Assembly (NCBI GenBank): GCA_030248135.1
Contig: JASANC010002061.1
Span: 1-64,000, forward strand
From: Theristus sp. LFF4_11
Taxonomy: Eukaryota; Nematoda; Chromadorea; Monhysterida; Xyalidae
Length of the DNA stretch: 64,000 nucleotides
Reading direction: 5' to 3'
Made by a program: the position numbers and the translations under genes. Numbering within the stretch: the stretch's first letter is position 1; each line of letters begins with the position of its first letter. Shown here one piece after another: positions 54,187-64,000 of the stretch. The notes below the pieces were generated by a model. The model worked only from the letters and a program-made list of their open reading frames with translations, did no database searches and was not told the origin of the DNA.

Positions 54187-55986
54187 TCACAGAATAATCT
54201 GATTTTTATAGCTTCCGGAGAGCTCTTTGTGCGGCAGAACAATCGAGTTCAACAGAATCGTTTCGCGAGGCACTTGCACACCGCAACCTGCAAAAAAATG
54301 TACAAAAAAATAGAACGTTTTGCAGAATAAAGACGACCGTCAAATTGAACGGCAGCAAGTGACCGAGAATCGTGATCGCAGGGTTCAAGCGACCGTCGCG
54401 ATTGAACAACGCGCGATTCTCCATTTTAGCGAAGGGCATGTTCGGATTCGGTCCAATCGGAGTGCCTTCGACACGACTCCAATGGCCAACGACGCTGTTC
54501 CAGCCAACGATGCTGTACAGAACGCAACTGTGGTCCTGCACAGCAAAGCACACCGTGCAGTTGTTAATTGCAAGTGCACATCATGCAATTTGAAATCAAC
54601 GCACCTGCAACTGAGCGCCGTCGAGCACAATCGACTCGCGCACCCTGGTGCCCTGGCCCACGAGCACATTCCTGCCGATGCTGACGTTCGGGCCAATCTG
54701 CAACGACAAGCACAAAGCAGCGTCAGCAACAAACGTCCTGGCAACGCAGGCACCTTTGCAGTCGGCTCGATCGTGGCCGTCGGATGCACATAGACATCGC
54801 CAATGACCGTGGGTGCCTGTGTGTCGCCGGCTGCGTCCACGTGCAACAGGCGCTCTGGGTGGCGCTCGCGGTACAACGCCAGGCAGTGACGATTCGCGTA
54901 CACGGCCGCCCTGCAATGCACTGGCGCTCAGGCACTTTTGTGCCGTTCTATTGGGAATAGCACGTGCATCAAATTACGCCGCAGTTTTGATTTGACTCCA
55001 CCACCGCGTGTTGTGGTACGCAGTGAAGACACCGGACGAGGCGAGCGCAGGGAAAACGTCGCGTTCAAACCACAGCGTTTCGACATCTTCCAGTGGGTTG
55101 TCGAGGTTTTGCTCTCTGGAAAAATAGGCGTTAAAAGTGCGAGAATGAATGAATTGCAACCAACAACAGTGGCACACTGGTGATATCGGGAGTGTGCGCG
55201 TGCTTGAAACGCATCGGCAAGCCGCGCGAACAGTGCAGGCGTGATCAGATAGATGCCGCAGCTGATGTGTGCGCTCACAAACGTGCTCGGTTTCTCCACG
55301 TAGTGCAGAACCTGTGTGCTCGAACGAATTGTTATGAAAAGAGACGTGATGCTGTCCTGAATGTTGCTCTTGTTGCAGCGAATCAAATTCACATGATAAA
55401 ACTCAACCAATGAGCACGCTCTACCTGGTGCGTCTGTTCGTGCACGACAACACAGCCAAAGTTCATCGACTGCTCACGGGTGGCCTGCATGAAAGCAACG
55501 GATTCAATGCGTCAGTGAGCACTGAGCGCGTCAGAGTGACTACCTCAGTGGTCATGAGCGTGCAGATGGGCGTGTTTGGCTGGCATGCGCGCCACGCATC
55601 AGCCATCTGCTGTAACGGCAGATCGCCACAGACGTCGGCGTTGATGACAAAGATTGCGTCCGGGCGACCGACCAGCAGCTGGTCACGGAAGTGGTAGATG
55701 CCGCCAGCAGTGCCGAGTGCTGTGAACTCTTGCAAGTAGCTGTGACGAAACAATGCTCAGTCAACTGGTGCTGTATGCATTTCTGTTGCAATCAATCGGT
55801 TACTTTGCAGCGCTGCAACCCAACAAACAAACACTACCAAGCGGATACTATCTACGAGTGAATGTGCGATTCGGCTGCTCACCGTATGTGCACAGCAGGA
55901 TGCGTCTGCTGCACGCGTTGCACAAACGGCACAATGTCGGACGGCTGGTAAAAACCAATGATCAGGATTTCTCTCAAACCGTCAAC
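54187..55986 (-). CDS. GMPPA: GMPPA, regulatory alpha subunit of GDP-mannose pyrophosphorylase (5' exon(s) missing)
   Basis: GMPPA pairs with GMPPB and restrains GDP-mannose synthesis by sensing product. Nine exons join in phase: 55986-55883, 55739-55544, 55484-55425, 55311-55178, 55115-54978, 54910-54754, 54697-54605, 54535-54364, 54287-54187. Motifs in order: [81 protein letters not shown], then the left-handed beta-helix ([50 protein letters not shown]) and the terminal [18 protein letters not shown]. About 384 residues against 420 in human. The N-terminal about 45 residues, with the [13 protein letters not shown] nucleotide loop, are not found up to the window's right end. An acceptor TTTTCAG precedes 55986, so upstream exons must exist elsewhere or be lost. 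Confidence 0.93.
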
Positions 55987-56044
55987 CTGAAAAGCAGCAA
56001 TTGTTTTGTAGTGTCATCTGCCAACCAACAAGGAATCTTTGTGA

Positions 56045-56223
56045 AACATACTCCATTCAATTGATCAATGTGATGCTGAATCGTTGGAAAACCAGCAATC
56101 GGAAACAACGGCTTTGGACACTCTAGTGAAAGTGGGCGAAAACGGGTTCCTGAAAAACATGGACGTACAAGTTTTCAGTGTTCCAATGGAAGACAAAAAA
56201 TCAGCTGTCAAGAACATCTGAAA
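56045..56223 (+). CDS. Uncertain open segment, possible terminal exon
   Basis: An open plus-strand frame without an ATG at its start. It reads [18 protein letters not shown], then [18 protein letters not shown], and ends AVKNI plus stop. The composition is protein-like, but no family is recognised and no upstream exon is found. The opposite strand is also open over the same span, so this is weak. Confidence 0.2.
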
Positions 56224-56247
56224 TTGAAAACAATTGAACGCACTCAA

Positions 56248-56424
56248 TCAGTGTTCATCTGTTTGCTTAAAATCAACCGTTAAAATACCGCGTCGTTCAA
56301 ATTTTGTCAGAATCCAGCATACAATGTAAGGTGGCAGAAAGATGAAAATCATGTAAAGAATCAACAGAAACATAGCAGCGAGTAATGTTGATTCAACGCT
56401 TCTGTACTCGTCGTAGTCAAACAT
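56248..56424 (-). CDS. Hypothetical 58-residue single-pass membrane protein
   Basis: Not recognised. From the ATG at 56424: an acidic N-terminus (MFDYDEYRSVES), one strong hydrophobic helix of about 25 residues (AAMFLLILYMIFIFLPPYIV), then a basic segment (KFERRG) and an acidic tail ending TDEH. The charge layout is what a small membrane microprotein shows. A longer start at 56469 exists in frame. It lies 262 bases beyond the last GMPPA exon found and could sit in a GMPPA intron. Confidence 0.4.
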   Translation of the reverse strand: MFDYDEYRSVESTLLAAMFLLILYMIFIFLPPYIVCWILTKFERRGILTVDFKQTDEH

Positions 56425-56683
56425 CGCGATTGTCGAAATTCTCGAAAAAAGCCTCAGCAAAACGAGCAAAATTGGAAAAATCGATCGATTCGAAAAATTA
56501 AAACTAGTACTAGACTATGTAGAGTTCTCTTTCTCAAGACACGTTTTGTGTTTCGCCAAATCAGACTACAACAAACGAGAGCAAACAAACGTTGCACTTG
56601 CATGCGACTTGCGTGATACAACTTTACACTGTGAGCATGTCCATTGTGCACAAAGGTCACGAATAGAAAAACAGAAGCTAAAC

Positions 56684-56940
56684 ATGGCACGTCACTCAGC
56701 AAATACGGCTGCTGCTGTACACACAAACAATTCAACGGGCCAAAGAAGAGTGGCAGAGATATCAACAGAACAACGGTTGATATTGAAAGCAAATTGCACT
56801 GGGCACGCACACAACTGGAAACTGACGAGGATTTTACAAAGGATTTAATTGAAAATCTTCACAGAAAACCATCCACCAATCCGCAAGAAACAACGTTAGA
56901 AACGGATTGTGTTTCATTTTACGAAGTTGCCGGTGATTAG
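56684..56940 (+). CDS. Hypothetical open segment
   Basis: A plus-strand open frame ending at 56940. The stretch ESKLHWARTQLETDEDFT followed by DLIENLHRKPSTN and a terminal SFYEVAGD is hydrophilic and helix-like, as in small coiled-coil subunits. The best ATG (56684) is in a neighbouring frame, so a start or splice is unresolved. Unknown function. Confidence 0.22.
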
Positions 56941-57139
56941 TTGAATTCGAAAAACAAATTCACTCTGGGTGCTAAAAAGAAGGCCGAGAGTGAGACTGAG
57001 AAGCAGTTGAAGGGTTGTCACGGTCATCTATATTATTAAATTTACAAAGTGTCTGTGCGTGCGTGTGTGGCACTTTTTTGCAATTTGAATTGGCGCCCTT
57101 TTTTGCTATTTAAGAAAACTTCATCTCAATTTCCTTAAC

Positions 57140-57725
57140 CTATTTTTTATTAATGCCAGTTGAGATTGTTTTCTCAAAACGTCGCTCTTCATAGCTGGAG
57201 TCTTCATGATACTCTTTGGTCAACAGAGACAGTTCAGCGCAGCATAGGCAAATGGAAGCGTGGCTGATCAAAACTTGATGATCGACTGGGAAAGATGTAA
57301 CAAAACCGTCTTTTAAAAAAGTTTGAACTTTTTTGTTTTTAAAAGTCGGGTTGCAAAACGCACATCGACATCGGCATTGCAAGTTGCACTTTGGATTCAA
57401 AACAAGTTCATAAATTTCATTGAAATTGATACTCCATGTTTCATTTTCATTATGATGTTCCATGGTTATGAGCGATAATTTCAACGTAACGCACGATGGG
57501 TAACTGGCAATTGTTGCTGCTCAAAACTTGACGAGCGACTGCGAAAGATGTAACAAAACAGTCTTTGAAAAAAATTAGTTTTTTAATGGGGTCGAAATGG
57601 TATTTACCATTCATTTTCACTTTGCAAAATGTTTGGGTCATGTTGGGGTGAACGGGTAAAAAGAAGCAATGACCGCAAAACGTAATTATAAACGTCGCTT
57701 TTTTGTTTCTTCTATTCATGTTCAC
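57140..57725 (-). CDS. Repeat-derived ORF pair, Cys-rich, hypothetical
   Basis: Two overlapping minus-strand frames (57140-57484 and 57450-57725) share a duplicated segment: LKDGFVTSFPVDHQVLISH in one and FKDCFVTSFAVARQVLSSN in the other. The first is Cys-rich (CNLQCRCRCAFCNP). The second overlaps units of the tandem array that follows on the right, so part of this coding potential may be repeat-derived. No family recognised. Confidence 0.25.
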
Positions 57726-58270
57726 TTTACAAAGAAGGCTTGGCTTATGTTAGGGTAACCAGGTAAAAGAAGCATTAGCTTTTTAAAACGGGTATTTTTA
57801 ATGAAAAAAACGTTAATTTTTATATTTTTTATTCAATCTTACTTAACTTACAAAATGGCTTGACTTAGGTTAGGGTGAACGGGTAAAAATAGCAAAATCA
57901 TAAACTTCGCATTTTCACTTTGCAGAAAAGGCTTGGATTAGGTAAACGGGTAAACATTAGCTTTTTTAAAACGGGTAATTGAAAAGAACGTTATTTTTTA
58001 TGTTTTTTCAATCTTACTTCACATACAAAAAGGCTTGACTTAGGTTTGGGTGAACGGGGAAAAATAGCAAAATCATAAACTTCGCATTTTCACTTTACAA
58101 AAAAGGCTTGGCTTAGGTAAACGGGTAAAAAAAGCATTAGCTTTTTAAAACGGTAAATGAAAAAAACGTTAGTTTTTATATTTTTTATTCAATTTTACTT
58201 CACTTACAAAAAGGCTTGCCTTCGGTTAGGGTAAACGGGTAAAAATAGCAAAATCATAAACTTCGCATTT
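57590..58270 (+). repeat. Diverged tandem array with GGCTTAGGTTAGGGT-like units
   Basis: About six units of alternating spacing (roughly 75-110 bases, about 190 for the higher-order pair). Each contains ACTTTACAAAAAGGCTTGG, then TTAGGTTAGGGTAAACGGG and GTAAAAATAGCAAAATCAT or a GCATTAGCTTTTTAAAACGG segment. No gene. Confidence 0.75.
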
Positions 58271-58554
58271 TTTATTTGTTTAAATACATTAAAAAATATT
58301 GTATTGTAGGCGACTTCACGGCAGCACAAGGTAAATTTTCTTCAGGGTCATTATTCAGTAAACGTTACTGTTTTTTTCTTTCTAAGTCAATGCCACTCCA
58401 CCAAAAAGGCTTGGCATTGATTAAGCCACATACGCTCGGGTCAATAGGCTAGTATACAGAATTTTTGTAGTTGATTCTGTAATGACGATGAAGCTCCAGA
58501 GCCAGACCGTCAAAATCAATTGCAACATCCAGCAGAGCAACAACGTAAAAATAT

Positions 58555-58683
58555 ACTTCAAGTAGCAAGAGAGTGGCGATTTATTGGACTGGAGAACAAC
58601 GAAGATTACAGAGAAAAGATCACATTATATAGAACATCACGGATAATTACAGCTAATAATTATAATAATTGCCCATCTTCAAC
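58555..58683 (+). repeat. Solo copy of the TRIM terminal repeat
   Basis: It starts ACTTCAAGTAGCAAGAGAG, ends CATCTTCAAC, and is about 90% like the paired 139-bp repeats at 60.7 and 61.6 kb by eye. No partner. Confidence 0.7.
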
Positions 58684-58709
58684 TATATCAAAAAATACCT
58701 GCCCCCTCC

Positions 58710-59463
58710 TAGAGATGTCAAGAAAAAAAAAAAATTCTATTTTTTTCTTTAAAAAAAATTTTTTTTTTTTTAATTTTTTTTAAAAATGAAAGTTGTTCAG
58801 AATTTTTCAGGGAGTCCGAATATCACCATCTGAGGAGCCACCGACTTACCATATGACCCCCACTCATATGGGAGGAGGGTGAAAATTTCAGACTTGGTTT
58901 CGGCGACCCCATTTTCCCACCGACGACATCACGTCTCGTGTTTTGCCTCTCAATTCACCTCAAATAACACGGAAACAAGTTCCACAACAAACCGGTGTGA
59001 TCATGCTGACGACACGAGGCGAAACAGCAACGAGCAACCAACGAAGTTACGCTTGCAGTGGCAGACAGTGCAATTTCCACCTTTCGAGATCCTGAAAAAC
59101 GATGCGTAAATGTGAGTTCTCTGCTTCTATCTCACCTTAGCGACATCGGAATTTGTTGAACTAGCCTTTGCGACGCTCAAGTACTTCAATGCGCGAGTCG
59201 ATCATCACTCACCAAGGCTGAAAACAGTCGATAAATCAATCCAGAATACCACCTGCAGCGTTGAAGACTAAGTGACAAGGTAAAGTCAAAGAAAATTTTT
59301 GTTGAACTTTCGAAAAATTATGCCAAAAACGGCATTTTCAGGGCACATTAAAGAAAAAAATTCAAAAATTTTTAATAAAAAAATAAAAAAAATGCTCATT
59401 TTTTTTTACTTTTTTTTAAAAAAAAATTAAAAAAAAAATTTTTTTTTGACCTTTACATCTCTA
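58710..59463 (+). mobile_element. Non-autonomous hAT family B, copy B2 (intact)
   Basis: TAGAGATGTC to ACATCTCTA with ccccctcc duplicated at 58702-58709 and 59464-59471; 754 bp. It contains the 76-codon frame 58879-59109 (a Ser/Thr/His-rich product of no known family) and, at about 59136-59146, the undisturbed sequence into which A2 jumped in copy B1. Long A and T runs lie just inside both ends. Confidence 0.93.
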
Positions 59464-59494
59464 CCCCCTCCCCTAGAACAACTATGACCACAGG

Positions 59495-60538
59495 TAGGGT
59501 TAGGGAAAAAAAAATCCGGATTTTTTTTTAAATTAAAAAAAATTTTTTTTTTTAAAAAAAAAAATTTTTTTTACAAGTTAGGTTTGTTCGAAGCGTCTCG
59601 TCGAGCTGAGTTCATCTAGACTATTTTCAGAACGATCCGGAAAACTATAAGAGCGAAAATCGTGTTTTATTGAAATTATGTCCATTTCATAGAGGGAAAG
59701 TTGCATTTTCAACAGTAAAACAGGACAATTTTCGACGTGTACTTGAATATTGAACCGTTCTTAGTTGTTCCTCTTTAGAAAATTACCAAAATTTGACTGT
59801 GTTCAAAAATTCCTGTTTGCTGTAGCTAAGTCGGCAACCCCTGTCGACCCGGTCGCCCCCCCAAGACACTTACTTTCAGGTTCAACCAGCTATGCTATCT
59901 GCCACATGGCGAGAGCCCACTCTTCAAATCATCGTATCGAAAACACGTACCATGATTTCGTGATCACGTTGCGGGCAACTGACAGACGCAAGTTTAACAC
60001 GTTAGTTTAGCTCAGCACGCAAGTTTTAACATGTGGCCATGTTATCGGGTGTCTGAAAAACGGTCGTGTGATGTGGTATTAACCAACATCTTCGCTCCAA
60101 TTGTTTAACAATATATCGCACAACTCCATTGTAGACCTATAACATACGCCAATCAACAAAATATCATGTTCATCTCATGGCCTACCGACTGAAAAAACAT
60201 GTTCTAAGTTGCAAGAAAACGATTTCTGAAACGATATTTCAATTCAGTTAAGTCATTTCAACGCTAAAAATTGACTCTAGAAGTCATCCAAATCGAAAAA
60301 CATGGAGTACGTCGGTCAAAATGACCAAATAATGACATGTACCTAAGCACACAAAGAAGTTGGGAAGAAAATTTGGTTTGAACTTTCAAAAAATTATGCC
60401 ATAAATCGAATTTTCAGAGCAAAGTAGAAGAAAAATTTTTCAAATTTTTTTTTAAGTTTGAAAAAAAAAATCCAAATTTTTTTTTTTTTAAACGAAAAAA
60501 AAATAAAAAAATTTTTTTTTTCAAAGCCCCTAACCCTA
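59495..60538 (+). mobile_element. hAT family D, copy D2
   Basis: TAGGGTTAGGG to CCCCTAACCCTA with accacagg duplicated at 59487-59494 and 60539-60546. 1044 bp. It is the SINE-free, C2-free version of D1. Terminal A/T runs follow the TTAGGG-like tips. The frame 59765-60010 is matched at 8112-8303 in D1 but shows no known domain. Confidence 0.92.
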
Positions 60539-60623
60539 ACCACAGGCCCTCATAGAACAACTATGGGCGGGTTGTGTAAAATCTGTGTGGTTTTATCAAT
60601 ATCCAGCGAAGTAACGTACTCCT

Positions 60624-62024
60624 GTGGCCAGTTTTATAAAAGTGAGGAGTTGAGCAGTTGAGAAGTTTACTCACTTTTTCTCTCTACTCAGAAGAAAACG
60701 GGTTTTATAAAAGTGAGGAGTTGAGGAGTGTTTTGAGTAAATTTACACTTCAAGTAGCGAGAGAGTGGCGATTTACTGGACTGGAGAACAACCAAGATTA
60801 CAGGAAAAGGATCACATTATATAGGATATCACGCACAATTATACTAATTACAGCTAGATAATTACAATAAACGCCCATCATCAACTTCTCCCCCATCAAC
60901 GGAAAGAGGGGGGGGGGGAGAAGTCAAATCACAAAATCTCCCTATTTTCAATCACAAATCGTTTGCCGTCTGCCCCACACTGCTTCAAACGGCATCACAC
61001 CCTACGTCCTCGGCACACGCTGGCCGGAAACACTCCATACATCGGCACTACGGCCTATCATCACATCACGGTTCAATCGTCGGCGCTCGTTCGGCAGCCA
61101 GAAGCACGTGAAATTCGGCACCTTGGCCTCGTCGCAGTCCTCGCGACGCGTCATCGCCCATTGGCTGACGACCTTCATCTCTCGGCACATCCTCGGCCGT
61201 ATCAACATCCTCATCTGACTCCATTGCTTTTGGTCGCTGTGCTGATTGTACGCCAACTCCGCTGCTCGATTGGTTGTCTCCTTTGTCCCCGGCGGCCAAA
61301 TAAACGTCCAACGTCCCAAATGCTGCGAGCCATCACCAGCTGCTGTTGCTCGACTTACGCACGCTCTGCCATCTTGCGGGCAAGCCGTAATCCGCCATAA
61401 TAGGCCATAAACGGGACAAAGTCGCGCCATCCACGGCATAAAGCGACAAATAAAACAAGTCGTGCCCATACTGGGTAACCACGACGCCGCCACATGAACA
61501 GCAACAGACGACCACAGAAGGCCGGTCATGATGACCGCCTACGTGCCACGCTCAACGGCGGGCTCACCACCTCAAGTAGCGAGAGAGTGGCGATTTACTG
61601 GACTGGAGAACAACCAAGATTACAGGAAAAGGATCACATTATATAGGATATCACGCACAATTATACTAATTACAGCTAGATAATTACAATAAACGCCCAT
61701 CATCAACTTTACTTTCAATTTTTGTTCGGTGTTATAAAAGACTCCTCAACTCCTCAAAAAATCTTACAAGTCAAAATCTGAATAGCATGTTTTTTGGCGG
61801 TTTGGTTTGATTTTGTCGCCGGTTTTGATGAAAAAAAACACGATATTTTTTGGTTTTCTTCCATTCAGACTTGGTTTACAAGCAGAAACAGCGACAGTGA
61901 GACAGAAAATTCACCGCTGAAAAAACCGAGAATTGCGCTTTGAATAGTTTTGAGGAGTGTTTTGAGGAGTGAATTTTTAACACGTGTTCAACTCCTCACC
62001 CCTCACTTTTATAAAACTAGCCAC
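60624..62024. mobile_element. Family E-like foldback element, copy E4, carrying the TRIM
   Basis: It starts GTGGCCAGTTTTATAAAAG, ends CTTTTATAAAACTAGCCAC, and has subterminal near-repeats of GAGGAGTTGAGGAGT where E1-E3 have GAACAGTTGAATAGT. The interior is interrupted at 60747-61707. Confidence 0.75.
60747..61707 (-). mobile_element. TRIM-like element: identical 139-bp direct terminal repeats, 5-bp target duplication
   Basis: Direct repeats 60747-60885 and 61569-61707 differ by one base in the eight-base tip and seem otherwise identical. tttac flanks the pair (60742-60746, 61708-61712). The 683-bp interior has no gag or pol. On the minus strand a TGGTGAGCCCG stretch directly follows the first repeat (a possible primer-binding site) and GATGGGGGAGAA precedes the second (a possible polypurine tract), which sets the strand given. 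The tips are not TG...CA. Overlapping frames occur in the interior (minus 61002-61529, 61066-61311), without a recognised domain; they may be captured host sequence. Confidence 0.75.
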
Positions 62025-62697
62025 TGTCGTGTGAAGTGAATGTTTTTTTCTGAAACAGTGCCCTGCATGAAGTTCACTAAACTTTCCCTGCATTGTTTTC
62101 ATTTGAAGCAAAGACAAGTTCATAATCTGCGTTTTTACCTTTTTGAGGACCGCCAATCAAAATCACTGCCTTGTACACAACCATTTCGCCTTCGGATTAT
62201 GGCTGGGTTGCACACGACGACGACGCCTCAACCAGCTTGGTATTATGTATGTATTTTATTGTATCTAAGATTCGAAATTTTTTCAAAATTTTTTAATTTT
62301 TTATAAAATCAGGATTATCAAATTATTTTTTTAATCAATTAAAAAACGAATTTTAGCCATCGAAATTGTACTTTCATCTGAAAATGCGTTTAAGGCACAT
62401 TCCATAGAAAGTGACATTCTGCTTTGCCCACAGTTTCGTGTGGACTTTGTTTTTGGCAGAATTTTTTTGACAATTTTTTCTTTCAGGTGAAAGGTTAATG
62501 CCGCTCTCCGTTGCTCTTCCTTTCCCATTGAGAAAAACTTTGCGAATTGATAAATTGATCTCAGGTCCACTGGTCCATTAAACATTCTTGCTTAAAAAAA
62601 AAGAAAAGAAAAGAAAAAGAAAAACAAACAAACAATTACATTGTGTTCAATGTCCCCTTTCATTTCAACTTTTTCCAAACTTGCCAACATTGCCCTA
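62025..62697. other. Unassigned
   Basis: No gene. A short plus-strand frame (62040-62306) has no features of interest. AT-rich with a (GAAAA)n stretch near 62600. Confidence 0.35.
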
Positions 62698-63645
62698 CAT
62701 CACACGACCGTTTTTCAGATACCCGATAACTCCATGGCCACATGGCTAAGCTAATTAACGTGTTAAACTTGCGTCTGTCAGTTGCCCGCAACGTGATCGC
62801 GAAATCATGGTACGTGTTTTCGATACGATGATTTGAAGAGTGGGCTCTCGCCATGTGGCAGATAGCATAGCCATAGTTGTTCCAGAGCCGAGGGGTTGGG
62901 GGGGCCGATATAGATAGCTGGAGCAAATTTTCTAGATAGATAGATAGCTGGAAAATTTTGGGGGGGGGCCGCGGGGGGGGCCACGTGACTTTGGGGGGGG
63001 GGGCGGTCAAAATTTTGAAATTTGATAGATAGATAGCTAAAACGCTAAAAAGCTATAAAACAGCAAAATAATGCTGAAAATACACTAAAAATCAAGTATA
63101 AACGCGTATTTTACCTAAAATTAGCGAAATTTTCAAGAATTACAAGCAAAAATGGTCAATTTTGGTCAAAAATTGACTCATTTTATGTCTTCGAAGACAA
63201 AAATTTTCAGATAGATAGCTGGCTGAGAATTTTTTTTGGATAGATAATAGCTGAGCCGAAAAAACCAGTCTGATAGAGATAGATTCGAAAATTTTTTGGG
63301 GGGGGCCGGCCCCCCCCCAGCCCCCCCTAGAACAACTATGAGCATAGCTGGTTGAACCTGAAAGTAAAAAAAAGTGTCTTGGGGGGGCGACCGGGTCGAC
63401 AGGGGTTGCCGAATGCCGACTCAGCTACAGCAAACAGGAATTTTTGAACACAGTCAAATTTTGGTAATTTTCTGAAGAGGAACAACTAAGAACGGTTCAA
63501 TATTCAAGTACACGTCAAACATTGTCCTGTTTTACTGTTGAAAATGCAACTTTCCCTCTATGAAATGGACAAAAGACACGATTTTGCTCTTATAATTTTC
63601 CGGATCGTTCTGAAAATAGTCTAGCAGAACTCAGCTCGACGAGAC
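62698..63645 (-). mobile_element. hAT family D fragment, D3, interrupted by element F
   Basis: It matches D1/D2 in reverse: 62698-62871 to the region around 8100-8270 of D1, then 63349-63645 to the region between the D left tip and the 'ACCAGCTATG' block. The TTAGGG-like ends are missing on both sides. Confidence 0.75.
62872..63340. mobile_element. hAT-type element F inside D3
   Basis: The ends are CATAGTTGTTC and GAACAACTATG. agcatagc is duplicated at 62864-62871 and 63341-63348. The 469 bp hold GATA-rich short repeats (AGATAGATAGCTGG) and G or C runs. Other GAACAACTATG ends at 59475-59485 and 60554-60564 show more copies were once here. Confidence 0.85.
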
Positions 63646-64000
63646 TAGGGTTGTTAAAAAAAACAAAAATCGTCATTTTTGTTTTTTTTTAATTTTTTTT
63701 TTTAATTTCAAAAATCAAATCGCCTTGAAATTCGATCAATTCTTCTGATGGTGTCGCGACGACACGACACGAAGCAGCAACCAGACAACGTAGCGCTTGC
63801 AAACGGAGCATCGAGCACAATCGGACGCTCTGCGAGGCGAATCGTCACCTTATCTGCATCGGAAATGGTAGGCCAAGCTTTGGGACGCTCAAAAACTTCA
63901 TCGCAGATGTTGTCGTAGCCTAAAATCAGTCGGTAAAACGGCCCAAAATCGACTGCTAAAGGTTTTACGAGGTATAATCAAAGAAAATTTTTGTTGAACT
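63646..64000 (-). mobile_element. B-related hAT element running off the right edge
   Basis: It begins TAGGGTTGTTAAAAAAAAC, then shows blocks shared with family B and with 34.9-35.3 kb (GTCGCGACGACACGACACG, CGAATCGTCACCTTATCTGC, GGGACGCTCAAAAACTTCA). The right end is outside the window. Confidence 0.6.

Noticed and set aside
54320..54921. Long frames on both strands at GMPPA (157 plus, 178 minus)
   Set aside because: They run across verified GMPPA introns or in wrong frames; only the exon pieces with [14 protein letters not shown] repeats are coding.
60747..61707. Full LTR retrotransposon or endogenous retrovirus
   Set aside because: The interior is only 683 bp and shows no gag, protease, reverse transcriptase or integrase motifs in any frame.

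Overview
This is nuclear DNA from an animal. Six host genes are recognisable (ERp44, serine racemase, p90 ribosomal S6 kinase, eIF6, borealin, GMPPA), together with a PEX11-gamma-like gene, a UBASH3-like phosphatase and a FAM234-like membrane protein. All are split by many short GT-AG introns. RSK and borealin point to Metazoa. I cannot name the phylum. Frequent short TTTTCAG acceptors and a few degenerate GCCTAA/TTAGGC-like stretches would fit a nematode or relative, but that is weak evidence. The exon joins reported here were checked by hand for reading phase and family similarity; nothing was aligned by computer.

Layout. 1-4175: stacked DNA transposons (a TA-flanked foldback element carrying an intact hAT copy, then a mariner-like foldback). 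4222-18668 (+): ERp44, whose introns carry most of the transposon load of the left half (two 795-bp hAT copies, a larger hAT holding a tRNA-derived SINE, and a 4.1-kb TTAA-flanked palindrome). 20506-22224 (-): serine racemase. 22706-23368 (-): orphan ORF. 24518-31381 (-): RSK. 31600-34650: head-to-head foldback elements. 36021-38014 (+): UBASH3-like histidine phosphatase. 38980-42848 (-): FAM234-like gene. 43662-44794 (-): PEX11-gamma-like. 45589-49516 (-): eIF6 with a transposon inside a coding exon. 50125-53668 (-): borealin. 54187-55986 (-): GMPPA lacking its first exon(s). 56.2-57.7 kb: small uncharacterised ORFs. 57.6-64 kb: tandem repeat, then a nested transposon field (hAT families, a TRIM-like LTR pair, foldback elements).

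The genes do not form one pathway. They are housekeeping functions: ER thiol quality control, D-serine/threonine metabolism, ERK signalling, peroxisome division, 60S biogenesis, chromosome passenger complex and GDP-mannose control. Except for the UBASH3-like gene, all recognised genes from 20 to 56 kb lie on the minus strand.

The strongest observation is at eIF6. A hAT-type element with a perfect 8-bp target duplication sits inside coding exon 3, and a second hAT copy with its own perfect duplication is nested in it. Removing the outer element plus one duplication restores a full-length eIF6 frame. The element's end plus the duplicated G forms an AG. Whether this is a disrupted allele or a transposon acting as a new intron can be tested directly. 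Other points of interest are the catalytic His-to-Cys change in the UBASH3-like protein, a 98-residue glycosylation-rich extra exon in ERp44, the 4.1-kb palindrome, and several independent foldback elements with short GC-rich subterminal arrays.
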